This document shows, piece by piece, positions 25,905 through 38,385 of a stretch of 64,000 nt of DNA (position 1 is the first letter of the stretch; each line of letters begins with the position of its first letter). Source of the DNA: Arctopsyche grandis (Eukaryota; Arthropoda; Insecta; Trichoptera; Hydropsychidae); contig NC_135357.1 of NCBI RefSeq assembly GCF_051622035.1, positions 32,158,191 through 32,222,190 on the forward strand, given 5' to 3'. The position numbers and the translations under genes were made by a program. A model generated the notes under the pieces. The model saw only the letters and a list, made by a program, of their open reading frames with translations, searched no databases and had not been told where the DNA came from.

Positions 25905-26190
25905 TCAGAACGCCTAGGTAGTCTCCACCTGTGATGGGCGAATCCTTATATCATTGTTAATTCATACGATCTTAAATTTCTTCAAATATGGGAATCACCG
26001 TTATCGATAACTGACAAACATATTTCAATACAGGGATAAAATATCACCGAAAACACTTCCAGGGGGTGAGTTTCGGCCTGGATCGCCATAGAATAGATCA
26101 GGCGTGCTAGCGATTTTTATACACGAGCAAAACTATTTAAAAAAAAAAAACGTATATTGTGTGCGTCGCTCCACCACGCACACAATATAA
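25905..26190. mobile_element. Harbinger-like MITE, worn copy
   Basis: Interior TTTCTTCAAATATGGGAATC, ACCGTTATCGATAACTG, ATATCACCGAAAACACTTCC is shared with 9818, 17917 and 58553. The termini are poorly preserved. Confidence 0.5.
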
Positions 26191-27659
26191 AGGCAGAGCT
26201 TTCTTTCATGTACTCCGGTGTTAATTTAAACCAAGTATACTTTTAAATTGCTCATTTCAATTAACATATAAAGCGAGGACAGTCAAAAGAGAAATGTGCA
26301 CTCTAATCAAATTAAATGAACAACTGTGCACATATGTGGATGATTACATGTTAAACAAAATTTACATCATAGGTCACGTGCATAAAGCAACATTTACAGC
26401 AAATTGTGGACTTGGGTCAATCATTGACCCAACGAAAAAGCTTTTGGTGCAAATTGAGAAGAATTCACTACGTGATCACATTTGAAACACGCACATAAGA
26501 GGAAACGATTAACGACTTTTCGAACGTTGTACAAAAAAGGTTATCAATTATCAAAATTATAGATTGAACTTTGGGAATTGAAAACAGAAAAAAAGAATAA
26601 AGCTTTTAACGCCAGTACTGGACTTTTATTCGTTTTATTGAGTCAAAAACGAATAAATACATGGAAACACACGGACAGTGTAAATAAAGGTTTAGAAAAA
26701 ATATAAAAGAACAAACAGGTCGTGGGGTTGTTGAATCTACACAATAAGACAATAATTGAAAGTCACGCAATACAAGAAGGCGTGAGAAAGCGAAAGTTGT
26801 CTAGAACAAAATTTTGATAGAAAGACGTATTGACGGAAAATAAGAAAAACAGGAAAAGAAACGCGTCAAAACACCCACTTTATTTATTTTAATTATTTTA
26901 TTCGAGGTCGTTTAATTTCCCCGAAAAAGAAGCGTTGGACCGGTTAATGCGGATGACGATGATGATGATGATGATAATTTAAAAAAAAAAAGTGCATAGC
27001 CAATTTATAATAAGGAAAAACGAAGAAAAAGAGACGCTACTGCTATTGCAGTGAGCGCTTCCAAAGCGGATCGAAGCAACGTGTCATCGAAAGGCAAAAA
27101 GGGTCAAATTATCGATTCGAGGAAAATTTTCACGGAGAAACCCATGGTTTCGCCGGCGACAAGAAATACCACTCTGCATTATTTATCAAACCACAAACCG
27201 ACAACCAGAAAATGAAGGCGAAATATCAGGTTCTAAAACTAGGCAGAGCGGAGGTGTAGTCCAAGCCCTCAAAAAGAACACGCTTTCAATGCAGTAACGA
27301 TGTTGTTCTTCTGGGTCAAAGGTTTCCATATATTATAATACAATCTCTGATAGAAGTAGTGGCCAAATCGGGAAGAACGCAATTTTGAATACGAACGACG
27401 GTTTTTCTGAAGTTGTGTTTCCATATTCTGAATTGCTTATTAAGTTTCAGGCAGAGAGTGGTTAGCGGCACGTGTTGTTTTGCACATGTACAAAAACATC
27501 GTTCATTGGTTAGCATATAATGCTATGGATTCAATCCCTGACCAGATGTTGCTGGCCAGACCTTGGATATATTTTATTTTATTTCAATCAAACATTTACA
27601 AAATGCTCCAAAGCGACGAGTGTACTAATACAAATACAATACAACGCGAATTCATACAG

Positions 27660-27942
27660 AACATCAACCACAGTGACATTTATTGAAATTTCTTTACAGC
27701 ATTTCATTATAGAAATTTCCAAACTTCCAGACGCCGAACAACTTGAGATTTGCAGGAGAGATTGGAAAGTCAATGTCAATTTACAGGAACGGTTTCAATG
27801 AAAATCAGAAAAATTGGCAAACTCTGAAAGGAAACGATCGACCTGAAGTTACAAACCAAAGTCTGGCCAACAGCTACTAATGGGATCGAACCGTGATCAC
27901 TCCGCTCGAAAGCATAATATGCCAACCACTAGTCCACGCTGC
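27660..27942 (-). repeat. tRNA-headed SINE, minus orientation
   Basis: The minus strand reads CAGCAGCGTGGACTAGTGGT, GATCACGGTTCGATCCC and the family body. It abuts an oppositely oriented fragment at 27943. A further short fragment lies at 27505-27600. Confidence 0.75.
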
Positions 27943-28190
27943 TGGTGATTCCAAGTCGATCGTTTCCTATCAGAGTCTGCCAATTTATCTGATTTCATTG
28001 TTGAAACAGTTCCAAAAAATTGGCAACCTATCCTCATTTGTCACGATTCTTTGAATATTTCATGTAATAACAATGTTGAAAATTTAAATAAAAGTACATA
28101 TATTACATACAAATGTCTCTTTTACATTTGTCGCATTGGAGTAAAACCCGTAATGGCACCATGGTAAATATATAAAAAAAAAAAACACGG
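27943..28190 (+). repeat. SINE 3' fragment, plus orientation
   Basis: Starts inside the body (TGATTCCAAGTCGATCG), runs through TTTGTCGCATTGGAG to an A-rich end. It has no head. Confidence 0.6.
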
Positions 28191-28194
28191 CTAG

Positions 28195-28350
28195 GTCAAA
28201 TATATACCATCGCGTTTCTTCACAAACTTCACCCCCTTGGGTTAATTTCCGTGATATTTTATCACAGTGATTCCCATATTTGCAGAAATGTACGAGAAGC
28301 TTGTCGAGATAATAAAGACACAAAGATACGCCCATCACAGCTGGAGACCA
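28195..28350. mobile_element. Harbinger-like MITE fragment
   Basis: Reverse orientation core: CACCCCCTTGGGTTAATTTC, GTGATATTTTATCACAGTG, CCCATATTTGCAGAAATGTA, matching the inverse of the 25905 interior. Confidence 0.45.
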
Positions 28351-28361
28351 CGAGCGTGTCC

Positions 28362-28640
28362 TGTGTTATTTATTATTATTAGACTTATTTATTATTATTT
28401 ATTTATTATAATTATTATTATTTATTATTATTATTATTTATTATTAATATTATTTATTATCAGTAATATTTATATATTTACTTATGTATTTATTTATTTA
28501 TTTTTTGTTTACTATTTTTCAATACTTTTTTTTTTATTTTTATTATCTATATATTATTTATATGGGCGTTGGGGATTGCACTATTCTCCTCATCGTCTGG
28601 AATAAAAGCTATTATTATTATTATTATTATTATTATTTTG
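28362..28640. repeat. ATT-type microsatellites
   Basis: Long runs of TTATTATT with TTTA variants at 28362-28520 and a pure (TAT)n stretch at 28608-28636. Confidence 0.9.
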
Positions 28641-29073
28641 AATGTGTTCTTATCATTAAAGTATGCCAATGCTCCGGGAGTCCAATATAATCTTTAGTGC
28701 GACGTCATTTGAAGTTACCACAATTATACACATACAGATTTCCAATTTGACAGCTATAATAAAAAGATGCCGTCAATTCATTCCTATACAAGTATACACA
28801 ATCGGCCGAGTTTAAAGACGAAGCTTGGCTACCATGGAGGATGCATCTTTTGCATCGTAAAAGTCGAGCATGAATAGAAAATGACATAAAGAGCGCCATC
28901 ACACTTAAATCCATTCATAAAAGTAGACACATTTTGGCACACACCCCTATCAGTTCGAGCTTTAATGAGCACACTACATGCATCGACTCCCATCCAAATA
29001 TTTTCCCATTTACGACGACCCATCTATCTCCATTTCGCGAAAAAAGTCCGCCCGTATACCGACCGAGGAGTGA

Positions 29074-29369
29074 GGGCAGTTTCAGACTAGCGTATTTTTC
29101 TGCGCGTATATCGTCGTTTCGGCATACGCGCTTACACGCGCGCTACATTTCGCGCTTCAAAAAACCGGACTCGCGTACACGGGCTTATTCCAGCGTGTTC
29201 GCTCCAACCGGTAGTGGTGACTTAGTATCAACATGGATAATACGAGCTTATAAGCGCGTCTACGCTCGTACGAGTTGCGCGCATGGAAAACGACGCGCCT
29301 ATACGCGTCTACAAGCACTTCAAAAAACGAGATTATACGCGCGTATAAAACGCTAGTCTGAAACCGCCC
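29074..29369. mobile_element. 296-bp MITE with GGGCRGTTTCAGACTAGCG ends
   Basis: Inverted ends GGGCAGTTTCAGACTAGCG and CGCTAGTCTGAAACCGCCC, flanked by TGA on both sides (29071-29073, 29370-29372). The interior is rich in CGCG and TACGCG. A second copy of exactly the same length lies at 31908-32203. Confidence 0.85.
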
Positions 29370-29416
29370 TGAGGGTGGCCCATCGCGAACGAAACAACCT
29401 TCCATTGCAAATAGCC

Positions 29417-30556
29417 AATAGCCCCCTTTACACAGTCGTTCTATCGCGCGTTCTCAGGAGCGTACAGGATTGCGTGCGGGTAAGCCTGTGCGCGCAATCG
29501 TGCGCGATACTGTTTTCGCAGTTGTGAACACTAACGTTCTTTCGCGCGCGATTACTCCTACCACTTTTTGTTAAAACGGAAAGAGCGAACGTGTAAAGGC
29601 TAACGTGCGTGATAGACCGCGCGAAACTGGCGCGTGTTGGAGTGTGGGCGAAACGCACAGTTTTACTGAAGTAACGCAGTTTTAGAGTAATGTTGCGGTG
29701 AAAAATGGATAGAAGAAATATCATGGCGCAAGTTATGATGTTCGTTGGTGTTGATTTAATCAAAAAGAAGAAGAAAGGATCCATTAAATGAAAATTTTAA
29801 TAAAATAAAATGAAAAATAAATCAAATACGAATAATTGCCATCACTGATGCAGTGTATGTTCCAGAATCTAAAATCCATTGTATATCATATCTAAAAATA
29901 AATTCAATTCAGCACAATTATTATTGTATTATCAGGTGCTATTGTTGCAAATTATCAAGAGACAGATATCAAAAATAAAGCTTTTCTCTTAGGGCGTCTG
30001 CACACTTGCCGGAGCGTTCGTTGCGGCTAGCCCGTTGCGTATGCCAGTACGTCCGCTTTCATATAAATGAGCGATAGCCGCCACACTGACGGACTTGCGG
30101 CTACCGCTCATTTGTATTGAGGCTAACCGCTGCGGCCGATCCGGCAAGTGTGCAAACGCCCTTAAGCTTTGAAATTTTTTGGTAAACCAACCGAACCAAT
30201 TTTTTGACAAAAAAATCTCGATTAGCATTAGAAAATCCTTTTTCTTTAACGCAGTCTATTAAATCGAAGAACTATTTTTTTATAAGCAGATTTTTGTTTT
30301 TATATTCCTCGGACTTGATTTTCCAGTGGCACGGAAAAGACTGGTACATTAAAAGTAATTCAACAATCAATTCTTTACTCCACTTGCGTAAGTCCGCAAT
30401 ATTGTAACAAAAGCGCGCCCGAAAGAATTTTCTGTGTAAAGACAACGTCAAGTCACACGATTGCGCGCAGGACTGCTGAGTTTATCGCGCGGTTTATCCC
30501 TTCCCGGTCCAAGATCTTTACACGCGCGATAGAACGACTGTGTAAAGGAGGCTATT
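29417..30556. mobile_element. 1.14-kb non-autonomous DNA element, interrupted by a nested MITE
   Basis: Inverted ends AATAGCCCCCTTTACACAGT and the complement at 30540-30556, extending over about 30 bp (the arms share CGTTCTATCGCGCG). No transposase. The MITE at 29992-30161 is inserted inside. Confidence 0.75.
29992..30161. mobile_element. 170-bp Harbinger-like MITE, TTA target duplication
   Basis: Inverted ends GGGCGTCTGCACACTTGCC and GGCAAGTGTGCAAACGCCC, flanked by TTA at 29989-29991 and 30162-30164. Nested inside the 29417-30556 element, so it is younger. Confidence 0.85.
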
Positions 30557-30866
30557 CCAAATTACACACCCCGAGCACAAACATGTACCATTCGCCCAAT
30601 AAAACCAGGACTGTGGAGTCGGGGTCGTTAAAAAATTTAGTATCTGATATTTGCACAGATTTATATACTGGATGTATGAGACTGGTATATGAACATGTAT
30701 CATAAACTTCACGTTCTAAATATTCAGGCGATACATATCTTGTGGTTTGATTGATTTTCGTGATTAGGTTAGTTGTGTTTGAACAAAGGTCAATTTGCAA
30801 CTGTAGCTGATGTCTAGAAAATTACGTCAGGCGACTATCAATCATGTTTACAGGATTAATATGAGA

Positions 30867-30996
30867 TGGCATGAAAAACTATATATTCAAATCTAACTAT
30901 TATGAGCCACAATAGTTAGATTTGAATATATATTTTTTCATGCCACGCATTTCATACTCGAACAGTCATAATTTATGACTGTTCAAGAATGAAATG
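30867..30996. repeat. two adjacent hairpins
   Basis: First hairpin: arms of about 34 bp (TGGCATGAAAAACTATATAT and its complement) around the loop ATGAGCCAC. Second hairpin, 30948-30996: CATTTCATACTCGAACAGTC and complement around AT. Only 2 bp separate them. Confidence 0.8.
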
Positions 30997-31907
30997 GATG
31001 GCGAAAAAGCTTTCGCGATTAGCTAACGGTCATCTCGTCGACCTGACGGACAATTCTGATGCAATTTTAATGATATCGTTAGTGATTGAACTCTTCTAGC
31101 GTCATGTAGGAGAAATTTGCTTATTTTATTGATAGTAAGACCCCTTCAGTGTCGATTAAATATCAAAACAATCGGTGTGAAAGTGGTTCAAAATCAAAAT
31201 CAATTTCGGAAATGATTAACAGTTAGTGAAACCAATAAAACGCCTGTAAAAAAAAGAGATTCGAACCTACAATTCCTATGCTATTATTTTATTCTACTTG
31301 CCTTTAACAAAATACCTAGAAACGCCTAGTTACTAAATATGTAGTGTGCAATATGAATATTGAATTACTAACTGAGAATGATTCGCCAATACCCAATGTA
31401 TGCAGATCTAACAGTGTTCCTATATTTGCCATTTTCCCACGTTTACAGCCCAGCACAGCAGTGCACGGATAAACTTATATTCATACTATACAGCAGCGCG
31501 CGTTTACGTTTCGGCACGTTCAAACTTGTTTTGGCCGAGTGCAAATCGAAATCGGCTTACATATTGCTTGCGTCATATCGTCGAGTCAATATTGTCATAC
31601 GCGCACTTCTGTTAAAACTACAACGTCACGTCACGCTTGAATATTTCCAGTGGTCAAAGAAAACTGTTTCTTGATACGTTACGGTGACACGTACTGCTGT
31701 ATAATGTGAATAAATCGCATCGGCTACTGATGTTACATCCACGCCACGCACATATTACGGCACATTTGAATGTGTCCATATAAAAGGTACTAAATAATAT
31801 TGTTCGTTCTGCTGTTCATCAGCAATTGTCCGTTTGTGCTGTGCCAGTTTGAATAGACCTATGTAAATGCGTACATTTTTTAGTATGCATTCTTACGGTA
31901 GCCCTAA

Positions 31908-32203
31908 GGGCGGTTTCAGACTAGCGTATTTTTCTGCACGTATACCGTCGTTTCGGCATACGCGCTTACACGCGCGCTACATTTCGCGCTTCAAAAAACC
32001 GGACTCGCGTACACGGGCTTATTCCAGCGTGTTCGCTCCAACCGGTAGTGGTGATTTAGTATCAACATGGATAATACGAGCTTATAAGCGCGTCTACGCT
32101 CGTACGAGTTGCGCGTATGGAAAACGACGCGCCTATACGCGCCTACGTGCACTTCAAAAGACGAGATTATACGCGCGTATAAAACGCTAGTCTGAAACCA
32201 CCC
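31908..32203. mobile_element. 296-bp MITE, second copy
   Basis: Same ends and interior as 29074-29369 with a few percent of substitutions and no length change. Flanks are TAA and TTA. Confidence 0.85.
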
Positions 32204-32456
32204 TTACGGCATTAACTCCGAATTGATGTAGACTCGAAAAATGAACACGTACCAAAATATTAAGATTCGGAGTGTAGGATAGACGGTTTCGTCGTCTCCT
32301 CCTGTGAATCTCAAAAAATACACGCGTACTTGTCCCGTAAACTGTCTACCCCCACTGCTAATCTTAATGCTTTGGTACGAGTTCATTTTTCGAGTCTTCA
32401 TCAACTCAAGAGTCGGTGCCGTAAGGTGGACCCGTATTCTTACGCTCCGCTACAAA

Positions 32457-32888
32457 CTTTTATTATATTATATTACATTTTATACCAGGAAGGCCTTACA
32501 GGTAAACCCCAATGCGCCTTCCTGGCCAATTACAAACAATACAGCATTTTTATTATACAAGACACTGAAAACTCGCAAATTAATGAGAAATCTATGAATT
32601 GTACATAAATTTTATTGTACATTAATCATATTCAAATAATGGTGACATAGTAGGTAGGAAAGTTTTTAGCCAATTTTTAATCGGGAACCGTTTCAACGAT
32701 GAAATCAGAGAAAATTGGCAAACTCCGATAAGAAACGATCGACCTGGAGTCACAAATATCCAGGTCTGACCAGCAGCACTACAGATATACTCGGAAAAAA
32801 TCTTTTCAATCGAGATCAGCTCATGGGATCGAACCCGGCGCCTCTCGGTGTTAGGTAAAAGCTTAACGACCGAGCTATGCTGCTGGCA
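32457..32888 (-). repeat. tRNA-headed SINE (second head type), minus orientation
   Basis: The minus strand reads CAGCAGCATAGCTCGGTCGT, GCCGGGTTCGATCCCATGAG, the common body, then the tail hairpin with CCAGGAAGGCGCATTGGGG and AAGGCCTTCCTGG and a TA-rich end. The head differs from the GGACTAGTGGTT type, so two SINE subfamilies share one body. Confidence 0.85.
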
Positions 32889-33240
32889 AATCGCTGCAAA
32901 CGACGCGGCTGCATGCTCATTACATACTTTTACCTTTTTAAACTTGCCAGAAACTCAATTTTAATAATTGCACATCAAACCGTCATCTGCGCAACCCAAT
33001 GAATAGCTCGCCTTTCGTACATGCTTAAATTCAAACGGTCGCGAATTTCGCTGTATGCATGCAGCCGCGTCGTTTGCAACGAATTGTAGCAAACCCGTAT
33101 TCTTAGTATGGAGAATATGGGTCAAACGCGCCTCTTCCAAAATTTGCAACCGTACAAAAACGGCACAAACGGACCGAATCAAATCAAACGAAATAAAAAA
33201 TAAAAAGATCCAAAACTCAAATTACCGTAAATTCATCGCA

Positions 33241-33246
<6 letters not shown>

Positions 33247-33275
<29 letters not shown>
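33247..33275. repeat. (GT)n microsatellite
   Basis: GT dinucleotide run of about 29 bp. A matching (CA)n run lies at 33651-33670. Confidence 0.95.
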
Positions 33276-33276
<1 letters not shown>

Positions 33277-33393
33277 GCAGATATGACGGACGCACACAGC
33301 TGCGTCCCGCTCGCTCTTATTGATAAATAATTACTGACGTCGCCGTCATTACGGAACACCCTGTGGCTAGTCGGTTTTGAGGCGCAACCGGCG

Positions 33394-33410
33394 AACCGGT
33401 TTGAACCGGT
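33394..33410. promoter_or_regulatory. double Grainyhead-type motif, second site
   Basis: AACCGGTTTGAACCGGT inside a GC-rich block (about 33290-33500) with extra AACCGG and ACCGG sequences on both sides. It is the same 16-mer as at 19355 although the flanks differ, which argues for conservation of the motif and against a duplicated repeat. Confidence 0.4.
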
Positions 33411-34087
33411 GGCGCCGGACCGGCATAAATGCGAGTAGCGAGCCGCGGCGCACAATCGAATCGGAGGCGGGAGCCAAGAGGTTAACGTCTGTGATCAGCT
33501 GTGCCAACTAATTGACTTGTACCGCATCACTGCCAGACCAGAGATTCACCATTACTACTATCGAGATCAACCCGCATCGATAAAATTGCCCCCCCAACGA
33601 CTCACTGACACGAATTTGACAAACTTCTGCAAAAAGTATCCAAAACTATCAACACACACACACACACACACATATCTACCTCTTTTATACAATTTGGTAG
33701 CATAAACGTAGTAAACTTTTCTTTCCTGCTCAATTTGGATCAATGCGGCGAAAACATATGTACATCGAATACATGAAAACTTTCATCTTTAAAAAGTTTT
33801 TCCCTTGAATTTGCAGTCTGCTTGCAAAATTTTCTGATCTCTGATTTTACCGCGCAACATCTTCCAAACTTTTACAAGGCTCTTATTAGCAGAGATCGGC
33901 TCTCTAGAGTCTAGAGAAAAAAAAAAAAAATAGGAACCCGTTTCAGCGTAATTTCCGCGCCTATCTCTGCTTATTAGTTACCAAAATATCTTGTACGATT
34001 CATCAAATGTACTTTGCGTGGGTTGAAAATGCCCCGACTCTTATTTTCTATTGTCTCCTCGTGTGATATACTTTTTACCGGTCTCCG

Positions 34088-34421
34088 TGACGAGACAGAA
34101 TGTTAAATGACAGAAAACGCAAATATCGGAGGGCAAAGATCGAAAAATCTTAAGTTGGAAGATCAAAAAAAAAAAAAAAATGGTGCATGGTAAACGGCAC
34201 ATACTCACTTAATTTGCGCGAGCAGGATACAACAGGAACAAGAGGAACAGGCTTTTCCTCCCGTATTAATGTGCGCGCGCAGAATACGGTATGTTCCTCT
34301 TGTTCCTGTTGTATCCTGCTCGCGCAAATTAAGTGAGTATGTACCGTTTACCATGCACCATTTTTTTTTATCTTTGGCTTCCGATATTTGTGTTTTCTGT
34401 AATTTAACATTCTGTCTCGTC
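34088..34421. repeat. long inverted repeat (hairpin arms 130-160 bp, 42-bp loop)
   Basis: Left arm 34088-34249 and right arm 34292-34421 share long near-perfect stretches: GACGAGACAGAATGTTAAAT, ATGGTGCATGGTAAACGG, CATACTCACTTAATTTGCGC, AACAGGAACAAGAGGAACA. The loop itself contains CCGTATT and AATACGG. Insertions lie only in the outer left arm. A foldback element or hairpin-RNA locus are both possible. Confidence 0.9.
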
Positions 34422-34919
34422 ACGTAGACCCACTTTTTACAGTCACTATAAGACTAAGCAGTTCTTCATTCATGTTCAGCTGTACAATTGTCTTTGCCTA
34501 GTTCTTGGACAGGAAGCTATTTTTTTGTGGGGGAGGGTTGGTAGCCTTAAGATATTATGGGTCAACTTAATTGGTTCCTTAAAATGTTCTTAAAAAGAGT
34601 CTTTATATTTGTATATATAAAAAGTATGAGTGGTTCGGGGCCTATTAGCCATCAGGCTTAAACGTAAGATTCAAATTTATTCACGGGGAACCAATCAACT
34701 GGCTTTTTATTAGGCGTATCCATGTTTGCTTTCGCAAAAGATTGAGCTAAAATTCCCAATTTTCAAATCGTTTTGAAAATTTGCCATTTTGCGCGGTTTG
34801 GTCAACGATGGAAATTTCAGTTGACTTTTATAGTTCGATGATGAAAAATAATCGTAATATTCACGTATAACTTTTATGATATTTTTGGATACGTTGATGT
34901 TTAAATTAATAAATTTTAT

Positions 34920-35200
34920 ACACAGATTAGTGGTGCTACCCGGCTTCGCTCGGTTCCGCTTTTGACTATCTCTTCCATTTTAGCAAGGATATAATAAAAA
35001 TAACTTGAAATGGAAATGCAGTCTAGTGGTGAGAATACCGTCGAACAGAAAAAAATCTTTATTAAATTTATTTGAATCGAAAAAAATTAATATTATTTAA
35101 CGACCGACCAATCCCAAACGTCTCATTCAGAAACGACTTTGACGACAGCCAATCAGAAACGAATGATATACCGTGTTTTGGTTTTATATATAAGATGTGT
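34920..35200. repeat. dispersed repeat beginning with ACCCGGCTTCGCTCGG
   Basis: Shares its terminus with 11268. The following sequence ends near a TATATATAAGATGTG stretch. Class unknown. Confidence 0.4.
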
Positions 35201-38200
35201 TCCTGATTTCTGCGACAGATAAATCTTCTGGCGTCTCAGGAGCATTTTTATTTGCACTGCGATCATTTTTTTTCATTAACATACTAAAACATGACCTAAC
35301 TAGAACCATACCCTTGAATGTCTATGGCGAAAATATGATCGCAACGCAAAAAATACCCCGGAAATGTTCGGAAAACTTATAATTACGCGGAAATGAGTCA
35401 CACTATACGGAAACAGACCTTTATATGCGAAAGTTTAGATGCGTTTCAAAACAAAAAGCGCAATACATTTTTCCATACAATTAAAAGGCACAAATGCGAA
35501 ATATTCGCATTTAAATACCATAATATAGGAAATTCAGTCTGCATTTGTATCGTGGGATGAGAACGTAATAACACATTTCCTTATTCCAAATTCGAATATT
35601 CTACATTTTTAGTTCGAAACAATTATATTCTATATTTCGATAGGCAGACTTTGTCGCGCGACCAGATCAAACGTATACAGTTGCGTGGAGCATGCCACAC
35701 CAGGCAACTCACCGGTTGCCCAAGCTATAAAGTCACCCAACCAGCGCGATTGGTTGCTTCTGATCGGCGTTTGGTCTGGTCATGGTGATTTTATTGCTCG
35801 AGTGATTGGCGCGATCCCTCAAAATGTATAGCTTTGAATTAAGGGGTGCCACACTCGGTGATTAATTGCCAGCGACTACACAATGAAAGAACACTTGTGA
35901 CTATCGTCGCGTATTGAAAACTAGCAAGTATAATTAGGCAGATTTTTGGTCGCTTCTGGTGTGTCCAAGAGTGACCACGAGCAACTAACTACGCTTGGGC
36001 AACAAAGGCACTTTATGTGGCCCAGCTTTCAGCAAGCGAGGGTGGACTACTAATTTGCTTCAACTAAATACTAGTAGTTCTGCAAAAACGATCCAAACCA
36101 CTTAAATTTCACGAATATTCATCGATTAAAACTTAATTGAAAAAAGCGATTGAATTTTTATTGCCTTTTAGAAAAAACTACCTATAATAGTGATGCTTGT
36201 AAAAATAAGCTACTGCTATTGATCAGCCATATTCTGACAATGTTAACCTGCAGTCGAACTAAACGAAGTATGACACAAAAACGGCACATAGTCGCCCACC
36301 ATATATGTATGTACAGCATCTCGAAAAGCTGCAAACGCCACCAGCTGTATGTATACATACATACGGCGACATCGATTATTAAGATATACAACGCCAGGCT
36401 CACAAAGTTTACGAAATGCACAGCAATAAGAAACGGCCCCACCGAAACTGGAAGTTCAAAACGTGACCAGGGATCGATTCTAAATACAAGTGGCACCAAA
36501 ACAAAGATACACTTTCATCATAATTAAAAAAAAAAAAAAAAAAACCACCGCGAAATTACATCAGGCTTATTCTAATAAACCCTCTCGGGACTGGGTCGGG
36601 TCTTAGAGGGAGAGTAGGATAACAACGAGGACAGACGGACAGGTCGAGAACGCGGAAGATTGATAAGGGTAGTAGTCCTGGTGGCGAGCCACGATCAATT
36701 GAATACAAACTGAACATCTTCGACGAGAATACGTTCATTATCGAGTAAGTCGCCAGCAAAACGTGCCGTCACAATAAAATATATATATATGTATGTTTAT
36801 AAAGTGCATCATTGTAGTGGAATTATGCCACTTGGTGACTGGTAATGTTTATTGTAGTACCATATTCAACCAGCTCCGTTCAAACTGTCGCCTCAAACCA
36901 AAGATCAAGATGATGCAACTTCGCATCTCGGAAATATATGTGTATATATAAATTTAAAATTTGGAAATTCAAATTTCGGAGACGATTTCAGACAGAATAG
37001 TTGAATTTTGAACTCGACGAGCGGATATTAACATATTGGTTTATTCAACGGTTCAGTATTATTCAACCGAGGTGTCAATGCTGTTACTCTCCGATATTGG
37101 TCTGACCAGCCGGGCGACGGTTGCACATTACAATTTGAAATGTATTCGTTACATAAACAGAGATTAAACTATTTACATACTGGTGGTTAGCTTGTCAACA
37201 AAATAGTGACGGAATTCACTTCAGCTTCAGCTTAAAAAAAAATACGAACCACACTAGTAATACGATACAAAAACAATGGTCAAAAATTACACTCACAAAT
37301 TGGAGGTTTATTCAAACGAGCCAAGAAGAAATACACCACAGATGTGACAATGAAATGTGTTCAACACTCGAAGATTAAATCTCACATTATCCACAGCATC
37401 GAGACAACGAAGTGTCTGAAGCAATCCTTCGGTACAATGTAATGTACCAAACCGGGTACAATTTGAAACTATTCACTAGTAAAAAGATCTGCATCCCAGG
37501 ATTGAAACACCAACACAATCCCGACCGAAGAAACAAAACAGCTCAAAGCCGTTGCAATTATGCACAATGCAAGCCGATTTTAATAAACTTTCTCCCGTAG
37601 TAACCCAATTTCGCATACGTACAAATTCAATTAACCAAAAACGGTGGCATGCAAATAGGACGGTCCGGTCAGTTCAGCCGAACAGAAGATATTCAATTGT
37701 CATCGATATATCCATACATACATATATGATAACAATAACAGGTAGATAACGTTGTCGTCGTCGATTACATTGGCAATTAATCATGTATAATATAATATAT
37801 TTGTATGTGTGTCTGTGTAAATATTTAATAAGAACGAAGTGTACACACGTACGGAGCGGCGCTTGATAATTCTACTACGAGACAATTCGAAAATTTTCCT
37901 TTCAAATATATATGGCGGTAAACACAAAAATTATTGTCAATATGAACAAGTGTTAATGCCGAGTCGTTGGTATATATTGTGCACGAGACGAAATATGCCG
38001 GCGGGATTAAGGTCGTGAAACGTCTTGCGCGTTTAAGGTTCAATTCAAACCGTCGAGACGTTTACTCAATTGTATGTATTTAAAAAAAATAAATAAACTA
38101 TGAACAGTGATCTTTAACCGGTCAAATAATAACCGGCTACTTATTTTAAAATGATTTTTTTATATTAATGATTAGTAATGATAAATCCGCTTTAATTTAT

Positions 38201-38385
38201 TGTAATGATATATTCCCGAGATAAGAAGCAGTATGTAATGAGACGAGAGTAATTGAAATATAGTATCAAGTCCAATGTGCTCAGAATTTTAAAGCGAAAG
38301 ACAAACAAATCGATGCGAATTTCAATCAATTGAAATAGTAATGTCGTTTTTAAGATAAAAGAGTGTGAAAGGATTCAAGGAAGGC

